Positions 1 to 5,915 of a stretch of 5,915 nucleotides of DNA are shown in pieces. The position numbers were made by a program, and so were the translations under genes. Numbering within the stretch: the stretch's first letter is position 1; each line of letters begins with the position of its first letter. The stretch is from the NCBI GenBank assembly GCA_903835275.1, contig CAILMK010000674.1:1-5915 (forward strand), given 5' to 3'. The notes under the pieces were generated by a model that was not told where the DNA came from, made no database searches, and saw only the letters and a program-made list of their open reading frames with translations. Origin of the DNA: an uncultured bacterium (GTDB lineage Bacteria; Bacteroidota; Bacteroidia; CAILMK01).

Positions 1-109
1 ATGGCCTCCAGGAAATTTATTATTGAATAATTAATGAATCCTTTTGGGGAAAATGTCTGAAAGGTTCTTATAACAGAATTTTGCAGGCAGGCTGCCTCAA
101 AGCGAATCA

Positions 110-141
110 TTTGCAATTTTCATATTTCCCCCGTACCTTTG
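110..141 (+). promoter_or_regulatory. topA promoter, Bacteroidota type
   Basis: TTTG at 110-113 (-33 element) and TACCTTTG at 134-141 (-7 element) are separated by 20 bases. This matches the phylum consensus TTTG / TAnnTTTG used by the Bacteroidota primary sigma factor. Transcription would start near position 147, leaving a leader of roughly 38 bases before the topA ATG. A short palindrome, GGCAG-G-CTGCC (86-96), lies just upstream; whether it binds anything is unknown. Confidence 0.75.
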
Positions 142-173
142 CACGTTTACGTATATTAACTACAAGCTGCTCT

Positions 174-180
174 AAAAGGA
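174..180 (+). promoter_or_regulatory. Possible Shine-Dalgarno of topA
   Basis: AAAAGGA ends four bases before the ATG at 185, which supports that start. Bacteroidota use Shine-Dalgarno pairing only weakly, so it may contribute little beyond the A-rich context. Confidence 0.45.
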
Positions 181-184
181 ACGC

Positions 185-2713
185 ATGACTAAAAATCTTG
201 TAATAGTAGAATCACCCGCGAAAGCGAAGACCATTGAAAAGTTTCTTGGAAAGGACTTTACTGTAAGAAGTTGTTTCGGACATATACGCGATCTTGCCGA
301 TGGCGATCTATCCGTAGATGTTGATAACAACTTCGAGCCTAATTATGTCATTCCGGAAGACAAAAAGAAAGTGGTTGCTGAACTCAAGAAACTTGCGAAG
401 TCCGCAGATACCACATGGCTTGCAACGGATGAGGACCGCGAGGGAGAAGCCATTTCCTGGCACCTTGCGGAAGCCCTTGATCTTTCCATAAAAGAAACCA
501 AGAGAATTGTTTTCCATGAAATCACCAAGCCTGCTATCCTGAATGCCATCAAGCACCCAAGGGTGATTGATGAGAATCTGGTAAATGCACAGCAGGCACG
601 ACGTATCCTTGATCGTTTGGTAGGTTTTGAATTGTCTCCAATCCTATGGAAGAAGATCAAACCATCCCTTTCCGCAGGACGGGTACAATCCGTAGCAGTA
701 AGGCTTATCGTTGACCGCGAAAGAGAAATAAACAGTTTCCAATATAAATCTTCCTTTAAAATAACTGCTTCTTTTCATCCCGTTGATAAAAAGGGAAAGA
801 AGAGCGATGCTATTTTAAAAGCAGAACTTCCCCAAAGATTTGAAAGCAAAAAAGACGCACACGCGTTTTTAAGCAAATGCAATGGCGCAGATTTTTCCAT
901 TGCGGATATTGATGTTAAACCGGCAACAAAATCACCGGCTGCACCTTTTACTACCTCTACCCTGCAACAGGAAGCATCCAGAAAACTGGGCTTCTCAGTA
1001 ACACGTACGATGGTAGTAGCACAAAAGCTTTACGAAGCAGGGCATATCACCTATATGCGTACTGACTCTGTAAACCTTTCAGAAACCGCATTGGGCGAAA
1101 TTGAAAAGGAAATAACAAAAGCGTACGGAAAGAATTATTCCAATCCGCGTAAATATACTACCAAAAGCGAATCAGCGCAGGAGGCTCACGAAGCCATACG
1201 CCCTACGTATATCACCAATCATACCATAGAAGGCGAAGATGCTGAGAAGCGCCTGTATGACCTTATCTGGAAGCGCTCAATTGCTTCACAGATGGCGAAT
1301 GCAAAACTGGAAAGAACCAATGTCAAGATAGAAGTTTCAAAAGCGAAGGAGCAATTCGTTGCTACCGGGGAAGTATTGAAATTTGACGGGTTTTTAAAAG
1401 TATACCTGGAATCCAGGGATGATGATGACGATGAGGAAATGAGCAGCATTCTGCCTCCGCTTTCCATTGGCCAGGAACTGGATCCTATTGAAGTTGCAGC
1501 TACGCAACGTTACAATCGCCCTTCCGCAAGATATACGGAAGCATCATTGGTACGCCAATTAGAAGAACTGGGAATCGGACGTCCTTCCACATATGCGCCA
1601 ACAATCACTACTATTCAAAAAAGAGAGTACGTAGATAAAACGGATCAGGATGGTGAACAGCGTGATTTCACTGTACTTACCCTTCTGGGAACTAATATCA
1701 GTGAAGAAGTTAAAAAAGAAACTTTCGGAAAAGAAAAAGGCAAGCTTTTCCCTAGCAATATAGGTATGCTTGTAAATGATTTCCTCACGGAACATTTTGA
1801 GAATATCATGGACTTTAGCTTTACCGCTAAAGTTGAAAAAGAATTTGATGAAATAGCGCAAGGCAATAAGGAATGGCATACCATGCTGAAAACCTTTTAC
1901 AAGCCTTTCCATAAAAGCGTAGAAAAAACGATTAAGGATTCCAAACTTGTACGCGGGGAAAGATTACTTGGGGTAGATCCTGAAAGTGGAAAGAATGTTT
2001 ATGCTAAAATGGGCAAATTCGGGCCGCATGTACAGATTGGTGAAATGGCGACAGAAGATGAAAAGCCACGCTTTGCAAAAATGCGCAAGGGGCAGCTTCT
2101 GGAAAATATCACCCTGGTTGATGCAATGGAATTATTCCGCCTGCCGCGGGATCTTGGATTGCATCAGGACGAAAAAGTCGTGGTAAATATTGGCAGGTTC
2201 GGTCCATACATTGCACATGACAAGGCATTTTATTCGCTTCCTAAAACAGAGGATCCATATGAAATAAAATATGATCGTGCGGTGGAGATCATCGAAGCCA
2301 AGAAACTTGACAAGCTAAATAAGACGATTAACGAATTTGAATTTGACGGTGGCAGAAAGATCCTTGTATTAAACGGGCGCTTTGGTCCTTATATCAGTTT
2401 TGAAAAACTGAATGTAACCATACCGAAAGCAATAGATCCGAAAACTGTTACCCTGGAATCAGCGATTGAGCTTATAGAAGCTAAAAGAGCCGGCGCAACT
2501 ACTGCACCTCCTCAAACTGAAAAGTCTTCCAAGAAGAAAGGTGGTAAAAAAGCAACCGCTAAAAAAGGCAAGGCTGCTGCTCCTAAAAAAGTAGTTGCCG
2601 AAAAAACAGTCGCAAAGAAAGCGCCTGCTAAAAAGACTGCTGCTAAAACAGCTGTAGCTGCGAAGAAAACCAGTCCGGTTAAAAAGAAGGTCGCTGCAAA
2701 AAAGAAGAAATAA
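185..2713 (+). CDS. topA: DNA topoisomerase I (type IA), lysine-rich tail
   Basis: Relaxes negatively supercoiled DNA by cutting one strand through a 5'-phosphotyrosine link and passing the other strand through the break. The 842-residue protein is complete. The N-terminal TOPRIM domain shows VIVESPAKAKTI with Glu9 and the metal-binding DEDREGE run (Asp82, Asp84, Glu86). The central type IA core carries SAGRVQS (163-169), the catalytic motif ITYMRTDS with nucleophile Tyr290 and Arg292, QEAHEAIRPT (332-341) and GIGRPSTYA (463-471). The C-terminal part has topoisomerase repeats marked by GxFGP at about 610, 670 and 731 rather than Cys4 zinc ribbons; the whole protein has only two cysteines (30 and 232). 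Residues 781-842 form a disordered Lys/Ala tail (25 of 62 are Lys), resembling histone H1 tails and presumably binding DNA. The start is supported by the match of residue 1 onward to the family, a purine-rich ribosome site and a strong promoter. It is transcribed alone and closed by its own terminator. Confidence 0.97.
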   Translation: MTKNLVIVESPAKAKTIEKFLGKDFTVRSCFGHIRDLADGDLSVDVDNNFEPNYVIPEDKKKVVAELKKLAKSADTTWLATDEDREGEAISWHLAEALDLSIKETKRIVFHEITKPAILNAIKHPRVIDENLVNAQQARRILDRLVGFELSPILWKKIKPSLSAGRVQSVAVRLIVDREREINSFQYKSSFKITASFHPVDKKGKKSDAILKAELPQRFESKKDAHAFLSKCNGADFSIADIDVKPATKSPAAPFTTSTLQQEASRKLGFSVTRTMVVAQKLYEAGHITYMRTDSVNLSETALGEIEKEITKAYGKNYSNPRKYTTKSESAQEAHEAIRPTYITNHTIEGEDAEKRLYDLIWKRSIASQMANAKLERTNVKIEVSKAKEQFVATGEVLKFDGFLKVYLESRDDDDDEEMSSILPPLSIGQELDPIEVAATQRYNRPSARYTEASLVRQLEELGIGRPSTYAPTITTIQKREYVDKTDQDGEQRDFTVLTLLGTNISEEVKKETFGKEKGKLFPSNIGMLVNDFLTEHFENIMDFSFTAKVEKEFDEIAQGNKEWHTMLKTFYKPFHKSVEKTIKDSKLVRGERLLGVDPESGKNVYAKMGKFGPHVQIGEMATEDEKPRFAKMRKGQLLENITLVDAMELFRLPRDLGLHQDEKVVVNIGRFGPYIAHDKAFYSLPKTEDPYEIKYDRAVEIIEAKKLDKLNKTINEFEFDGGRKILVLNGRFGPYISFEKLNVTIPKAIDPKTVTLESAIELIEAKRAGATTAPPQTEKSSKKKGGKKATAKKGKAAAPKKVVAEKTVAKKAPAKKTAAKTAVAAKKTSPVKKKVAAKKKK

Positions 2714-2733
2714 TATTTTTACAAGCATATTTG

Positions 2734-2769
2734 AAACCTCATCGGTACACCGGTGAGGTTTTTTGTTTT
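2734..2769 (+). terminator. Intrinsic terminator of topA
   Basis: Arms AAACCTCATCGG (2734-2745) and CCGGTGAGGTTT (2750-2761) form a 12-bp stem with a single U·G wobble around a four-base TACA loop. A T-rich run with one interrupting G (2759-2768) follows. It begins 21 bases after the topA stop codon. The wobble and trailing U-run favour plus-strand function. Confidence 0.88.
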
Positions 2770-3026
2770 GTAAGATAGACTGTTGAATAGAGAAAATAGG
2801 ATCCTGAAGGGGTCAAACCTTTATAGCATTAGATAATATGCGTTAGTACGACCCCGTCGGGGTCGCACATCTTTAATGATTAGCCTTTTCAGGTTCAATC
2901 CCTTCGGGATTTATAGGTACATCCTATATAATGGTAACCGCAATCACGAATGTTTAGGAATTTAATCAAACATCAAATTCTACCAATTATATAATTCTGA
3001 AATTCTTCCGTTGTGGTGGACAGAAT
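2770..3026. other. Non-coding convergent intergenic region
   Basis: No reading frame here looks protein-coding. Besides the palindrome cluster (2801-2928) it contains a perfect but AT-only palindrome AATTATATAATT (2985-2996) and a GAATTT/AAATTC inverted pair (2958-2963 and 2975-2980), both of the kind expected by chance in AT-rich DNA. It separates the ends of topA and gldJ. Confidence 0.6.
2801..2928. repeat. Cluster of small palindromes, REP/BIME-like
   Basis: Four hairpin-forming units lie in this non-coding stretch. They are a degenerate ATCC-TGAAG-GGGT (2801-2813), a perfect CGACCCC-GTC-GGGGTCG (2849-2865, extendable to 2846-2868 with one mismatch), AATCCC-TTC-GGGATT (2897-2911), and TATAGG-TACAT-CCTATA (2912-2928), which directly abuts the third. 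The first three have centres near 2807, 2857 and 2904, so spacing is about 50 and 47 bases. CCTGAA (2803-2808) and TTCAGG (2888-2893) also form an inverted pair bracketing the middle hairpin. None has a U-run, so they are not ordinary terminators. Their build resembles dispersed intergenic palindromic repeats seen in many Bacteroidota genomes. Copy number cannot be judged from one window. Confidence 0.55.
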
Positions 3027-3049
3027 AAAAAAGACGCGATAAATCGCGT
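3027..3049 (-). terminator. Second, distal terminator on the gldJ side
   Basis: ACGCGAT (3034-3040) and ATCGCGT (3043-3049) are perfect inverted arms. Realistically this is a 6-bp stem with a four-base loop. On the minus strand the stem is followed by one C and then six U residues (plus-strand A-run 3027-3032). It lies about 30 bases beyond the first gldJ terminator and would act as a back-up stop. Confidence 0.6.
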
Positions 3050-3071
3050 ATCTGCAAATCCATCAATTACC

Positions 3072-3108
3072 CACAAAACAAAAACGGCAACCAAAAGGCT
3101 GCCGTTTT
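3072..3108 (-). terminator. Intrinsic terminator of the porP-gldJ unit
   Basis: On the minus strand AAAACGGCAGCC and GGTTGCCGTTTT form a 12-bp stem with one G·U pair around a TTTT loop (plus-strand arms 3081-3092 and 3097-3108). It continues into TTTTTGTTTTG. It starts about 20 bases after the TAA at 3130. On the plus strand the wobble becomes an A·C mismatch, so minus-strand function is favoured. Confidence 0.85.
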
Positions 3109-3129
3109 AAAATCTTTATTGGATATTCC

Positions 3130-3369
3130 TTACTGTATTTTTCTTCCACCTACGCGGATCATCGCGCAACGGAATCCAAGGGTAGATAATGATTGGTCTT
3201 CATCAAGGAACCTACGTGTACCCGGAGCCAGGAAGAATGCCCTGTCATTCCAGCTACCACCTTTATAAACACGAGCCTTATCACTGATCAGTGTGGAAAC
3301 TCCGTATTCATATTTTTGCTCACCATTGTTATATTCCATATCGTCGCGAGAGCCTTTGTTATCAGCTAT
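3130..3369 (-). pseudogene. gldJ: C-terminal remainder of gldJ after in-frame TAG
   Basis: The 79 codons after the TAG at 3370-3372 stay in the gldJ frame and end at a TAA. They encode the conserved end of the SUMF1/FGE-like fold: RVYKGGSW (codons 427-434 counted from the gldJ start), the PGTRRFLDED segment, and GFRCAM (459-464), closing with a basic end. With them the gene would have 473 codons, within the range of GldJ/GldK-type lipoproteins. The first internal Met is codon 405 (3337-3339), with no visible ribosome site. Independent translation is therefore doubtful, and a product starting there would lack a signal peptide. The piece is either dead sequence after a recent nonsense change, or part of one intact protein if the TAG is a sequence error or is read through. 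Confidence 0.8.
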
Positions 3370-4551
3370 CTAAAAGTTACGACGACCTGCATTTTCTTCA
3401 TTGGTTACGTTTTCATACTGAATACGTCCCAAGCTATCCTTGTCATCTACATAACCGTCAGCATTACGTTTTACCTTTTGGAATACGTTACCACGGAATG
3501 AATTCATATCAGACATATCTTCAAACGTCAGCGGACGATATACGTCCATCACCCACTCACTTACATTTCCACTCATGTTATACAGGCCGAAATCATTAGG
3601 CCAGTAAGAACGGACAGGAGCAGTAATAGGTGCAGCATCATTCGGCATTTCAGAAACACCTTCATTATCACCACGGCCACGCTTGTAGTTACCTAACATT
3701 CTTCCTGTATAATGCCCATCTATTTTACGCATGGAGAGACCATTCCAGGAATATATTTTACGTTCGTTTATGTTTTCAAATTTGGCATTTCCCTGTGCAG
3801 CAAGAGCCGCATATTCCCACTCAGCTTCTGTTGGCAGGCGATAATCCGGCAAAAGGACACCATCTTCCTGACGAACTTTACGTTTTCCACCACCAGGACC
3901 CAGGTTTTTCTTCTGGTTCTTTACCAAGCCTTCGTACTGACCAACTAAATAGGCTTCAGTATTGAAGTTATCATCCCCACTTTGGCTTGGATTAGGTTTC
4001 AGGAAGCCCTGATTGACCATAATTTGCTCATTAACACGGTCTGTTCTCCATTTGCAATATTCTGTAGCCTGCAACCATGTTACACCAACCACAGGATAAT
4101 TTTGGAAAGCCGGGTGACGGAAATAATATTTCACATAAGGCTCGTTATAAGCCAAAGGATCGCGCCAGCAAAGGGTATCCGGTTTCGCTTTTTCAGCTAC
4201 TTCAGGGAAATCCTGGTAAACACGACCTAACCAGTATAAATATTCAAGATAGTCAATATTGGCTACTTCTGTTTGGTCAATATAAAAGTCGGTAACAGTA
4301 ATACGACGTGGAACAGCATCAGCCTCCCAACGCACATCCTGCTCAAACTGACCCATTTGGTAGGTACCACCAGGGATATACACCAGATTTGGTCCGGTAG
4401 CCTGCTCATGGTAGTCCAGTTTTTCAAAACCACCATTCTTCTTGTCGTTGTAGTTCCAACCGGTAGTTGCTGATTTCTCCTTCTTAGCACAACTGCTTAA
4501 AAGTGTGACACTTCCCAACAAAACTAACAGTAACGTGTTCTTCTTAATCAT
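3370..4551 (-). CDS. gldJ: GldJ-like gliding/T9SS lipoprotein, cut short by TAG
   Basis: Encodes a lipoprotein of the gliding/type IX secretion apparatus. In Flavobacterium GldJ is needed for motility and stabilises GldK. The signal peptide is MIKKNTLLLVLLGSVTLLSSC with lipobox LSSC and lipidated Cys21. The SUMF1 (formylglycine-generating enzyme-like) fold then runs from LVYIPGGTYQMG (56-67) through FYIDQTEVAN (89-98), RHPAFQNYPVVGVTW (145-159), YRLPTEAEWEYAA (237-249) and FGLYNMSGNVSEWV (321-334). The segment TGWNYNDKKNGGF (30-42) after the lipobox resembles GldJ more than GldK, from my memory of these families. Translation stops at residue 393 on TAG, before the fold is complete; the missing end is encoded in frame downstream. 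The stop codon would arise by one base change from CAG, AAG, GAG, TGG or a Tyr codon. No Shine-Dalgarno is visible. It is 94 bases downstream of porP, with no clear terminator between. GldK is the main alternative name. Confidence 0.85.
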   Translation of the reverse strand: MIKKNTLLLVLLGSVTLLSSCAKKEKSATTGWNYNDKKNGGFEKLDYHEQATGPNLVYIPGGTYQMGQFEQDVRWEADAVPRRITVTDFYIDQTEVANIDYLEYLYWLGRVYQDFPEVAEKAKPDTLCWRDPLAYNEPYVKYYFRHPAFQNYPVVGVTWLQATEYCKWRTDRVNEQIMVNQGFLKPNPSQSGDDNFNTEAYLVGQYEGLVKNQKKNLGPGGGKRKVRQEDGVLLPDYRLPTEAEWEYAALAAQGNAKFENINERKIYSWNGLSMRKIDGHYTGRMLGNYKRGRGDNEGVSEMPNDAAPITAPVRSYWPNDFGLYNMSGNVSEWVMDVYRPLTFEDMSDMNSFRGNVFQKVKRNADGYVDDKDSLGRIQYENVTNEENAGRRNF

Positions 4552-4597
4552 GATATTCTGTTTGCTTTAAAACGATCTTATTTCAGTTTATTAACTA

Positions 4598-4605
4598 CAA
4601 AAATA
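4598..4605 (-). promoter_or_regulatory. Possible -7 element for gldJ
   Basis: On the minus strand this reads TATTTTTG, a full match to TAnnTTTG. It would give a start near 4592 and a leader of about 40 bases before the gldJ ATG. No TTG is found at the expected -33 distance, and the gap is AT-rich, so chance occurrence is quite possible. It may allow gldJ expression apart from porP. Confidence 0.35.
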
Positions 4606-4645
4606 GTCTAAATATTTTAGGATGCTAAAATTTTCCTGTCAAATA

Positions 4646-5659
4646 TTAAAATGCCGGACAAGGAATTGGCTTGAACTTTCTTACTTGTCTTGGATTCATT
4701 GGTGGTAATTCAACAATTAAGGATACCTCATGGCTACCGGTTGCAGCAGCGCGGGCATCAGAAACTGTTAAGTCATAGCTATATCCAATTCTTATCGCAT
4801 CCTTCTTAACACCGATCAGCAGCATAAGTGCATCAGAATTAGGACGGGTTTGGCGATACCAAAGACCAGCAACAAAATAATTTTTCACGAAATAGGCTCC
4901 AAAATTTACCTGACGGAATTTAGCCTGTTGTTGGAAAAGGATATTCGGGGAAATGAATGTAGTAGGGTCCCTCTTCCAGTTATCCACTGTTATGGTCATA
5001 CCAGCGTTCACAGTATATTTACGTGGGAGTGTGCTGTTTGGGTTACCGAAAAATGATTCCGCAGGCTCAACGATGTGATTCACTGCAAAGCCACCATAAT
5101 ACTTATTAGTATAAGCCAGTAAACCGGCAGAGAAGTCAGGAATAAAATCCGTGGTTTCAACGCCATGCGGAATTCTTTCCTGTGTTACACGGCCTAACCA
5201 ACCTTTACGAGGGTCAATTTCATCGCCGAAATGAAGTTTATCAAAATCGAGGCTGCGCTGGAAAGCACCAGCCTGCAAGCCTGCCTTTATAATAAAGTAG
5301 TCACGGGTTTGATCCTTAATACGAAGATCATAAGAATAAACTCCGCTAAAAGATGAAGTGGATAATCTTCCATCTCCAGCCTGATCGTACCATACCTGCG
5401 CCCCTATTCCACCACCAATTCCGTCAAAATGCTGATCGTAAGATGCGGCATAAGTAACAAATGTTCCTGAAATGCTTGGCCACTGGTCGCGGAAGTTTAT
5501 ACAGAAACGCGGTCCCGCTGTAGTACCTGCAAAGGCAGGATTTGTATAGAGGGGGTTAGCGTAAAACTGGGTAAACTCGGGGTCCTGTGCGCTTACTGTC
5601 CCTGCATAAAGCAGGCCTATCGTCAAAATAGTTAAGACTCTCTTCATTGCCTTATTCAT
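4646..5659 (-). CDS. Type IX secretion membrane protein, PorP/SprF family
   Basis: A 337-residue outer-membrane beta-barrel protein of the PorP/SprF family. Members work with the T9SS: PorP is needed for secretion in Porphyromonas, and SprF helps deliver or anchor a large adhesin in Flavobacterium. The signal peptide ends at TVSA, with predicted cleavage after Ala24. The mature protein then opens with QDPEFTQFYANPLYTNPAFAGT (25-46), the hallmark start of this family. Alternating aromatic and hydrophobic strands with Gly turns follow, for example GIGGGIGAQVWYD (80-92), YFIIKAGLQAGAF (121-133) and NYFVAGLWYRQTRP (260-273). The closing segment GSHEVSLIVEL (308-318) ... KPIPCPAF (330-337) is also typical, as is the length. 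The first Met was chosen; Met5 (codon 5645-5647) is an equally good start. Whether it is the PorP or the SprF subtype cannot be decided from one copy, since these genomes usually carry many paralogues. It is transcribed with gldJ following. Confidence 0.92.
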   Translation of the reverse strand: MNKAMKRVLTILTIGLLYAGTVSAQDPEFTQFYANPLYTNPAFAGTTAGPRFCINFRDQWPSISGTFVTYAASYDQHFDGIGGGIGAQVWYDQAGDGRLSTSSFSGVYSYDLRIKDQTRDYFIIKAGLQAGAFQRSLDFDKLHFGDEIDPRKGWLGRVTQERIPHGVETTDFIPDFSAGLLAYTNKYYGGFAVNHIVEPAESFFGNPNSTLPRKYTVNAGMTITVDNWKRDPTTFISPNILFQQQAKFRQVNFGAYFVKNYFVAGLWYRQTRPNSDALMLLIGVKKDAIRIGYSYDLTVSDARAAATGSHEVSLIVELPPMNPRQVRKFKPIPCPAF

Positions 5660-5712
5660 AAAAATAATTTAAGCAGTTTATAATTTTATATTCTGGTCTG
5701 TCGTTAATGAAT

Positions 5713-5741
5713 CCAATTTACTAAAAAACTTGTTTAACCAA
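5713..5741 (-). promoter_or_regulatory. Candidate porP promoter
   Basis: On the minus strand TTG (5739-5741), an 18-base spacer and TAAATTGG (5713-5720, one mismatch to TAnnTTTG) would start transcription near 5706, about 45 bases before porP. Two perfect -7 matches, TAGTTTTG (5774-5781) and TATATTTG (5784-5791), also exist on this strand but lack a -33 TTG and would give leaders above 100 bases. Which is used cannot be told from sequence. Confidence 0.3.
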
Positions 5742-5760
5742 TTAATCGTAACTAACTTTG
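5730..5760 (+). promoter_or_regulatory. Promoter of the right-hand plus-strand gene
   Basis: TTG (5730-5732) and TAACTTTG (5753-5760) are separated by 20 bases, the same spacing as the topA promoter and a full -7 consensus. Transcription would begin near 5766, about 25 bases before the ATG at 5791. It overlaps the candidate porP promoter on the other strand, so the two divergent genes share this stretch. Confidence 0.65.
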
Positions 5761-5790
5761 TTAACACTTACATCAAAACTACGCAAATAT

Positions 5791-5915
5791 ATGAAGATAT
5801 CCACTCCTTTTCTGCTCATTTTGGCATTAAACCTTACGGCTATCTATACCTTGTCGGCGTTTTCTCCCTCTTCCTTCGGAGGAATAAACAGGCAAATTAA
5901 CAAAAATGTGATTAA
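5791..5915 (+). CDS. Start of an exported protein, unknown function (partial)
   Basis: An open frame from ATG 5791 runs off the window; only 41 codons are visible. It begins MKISTPFLLILALNLTAIYT, a short positive start followed by a hydrophobic core, and continues through LSAFSPSSFGG, consistent with a Sec signal peptide probably cleaved around residues 23-25. There is no lipobox cysteine in the visible part. The start is supported by a well-placed Bacteroidota promoter about 30 bases upstream. I do not recognise the family from this much sequence. Divergent placement next to porP hints at an envelope role but does not show it. Confidence 0.6.
   Translation, partial: MKISTPFLLILALNLTAIYTLSAFSPSSFGGINRQINKNVI

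Noticed and set aside
1..30. ATG at position 1 opening a short frame ending in TAA at 28-30
   Set aside because: Only nine codons, and nothing shows whether it is the tail of an upstream gene; all three plus-strand frames close within 34 bases.
1559..1912. Minus-strand open frame of 117 codons inside topA
   Set aside because: It is a shadow of the strongly conserved topoisomerase frame, and its residue composition is not protein-like.
2888..2911. GGTTCAATCC resembles a tRNA T-arm
   Set aside because: The flanking bases do not form a proper five-pair T-stem. No acceptor, D or anticodon arms can be built around it, and the CCC-TTC-GGG hairpin explains it better.
2801..2928. CRISPR-like array suggested by regular spacing
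   Set aside because: The palindromes differ from each other in sequence and length, so there is no identical direct repeat and no set of unique spacers.
3370..3372. Frameshift as the cause of the gldJ break
   Set aside because: Sequence before and after the TAG lies in the same frame with conserved residues on both sides, so a single nonsense codon is sufficient.
3193..4473. Several plus-strand open frames of 66-111 codons opposite gldJ
   Set aside because: They overlap the conserved SUMF1 coding frame, show no recognisable family or signal, and have no promoter of their own.
4608..4620. CTAAA-TAT-TTTAG hairpin between porP and gldJ as a terminator
   Set aside because: The five-pair all-AT-rich stem is too weak and has no proper U-run, so readthrough from porP into gldJ is more likely.

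Overview
The window looks like a chromosomal segment from a gliding or type IX secretion (T9SS) lineage of Bacteroidota. Three things support this: a GldJ-type SUMF1-fold lipoprotein, a PorP/SprF-family outer-membrane protein, and promoters of the TAnnTTTG (-7) / TTG (-33) class typical of this phylum. The protein style and moderate GC fit Chitinophagaceae or relatives, but that finer placement is an impression only.

Layout. Positions 1-184 hold the topA leader, with a very good Bacteroidota promoter. Positions 185-2713 (+) encode a complete type IA DNA topoisomerase I with a lysine/alanine-rich tail, followed by a clean intrinsic terminator (2734-2769). Positions 2714-3129 are non-coding and separate two convergent transcription units. 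They carry a cluster of small palindromes at about 50-bp intervals (2801-2928) and two successive terminators for the opposite strand (3027-3049 and 3072-3108). Positions 3130-4551 (-) are a gldJ-like gene whose frame is broken by one in-frame TAG (3370-3372). The 79 codons after it remain in frame and still encode the conserved C-terminal end of the SUMF1 fold. Positions 4646-5659 (-) encode an intact PorP/SprF-family protein 94 bp upstream of gldJ. It is probably co-transcribed with gldJ, although gldJ may also have its own -7 element. Positions 5660-5790 are a divergent promoter region, and at 5791 a plus-strand gene for an exported protein of unknown function begins and runs off the window.

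How the genes relate. porP and gldJ both belong to the T9SS/gliding envelope machinery: PorP/SprF proteins are outer-membrane barrels, and GldJ is a lipoprotein that supports GldK and links secretion to motility in Flavobacterium. topA is an unrelated housekeeping neighbour. No obviously new system is present. The points most worth following up are the amber codon inside gldJ with conserved sequence beyond it, and the regularly spaced palindromes between topA and gldJ.
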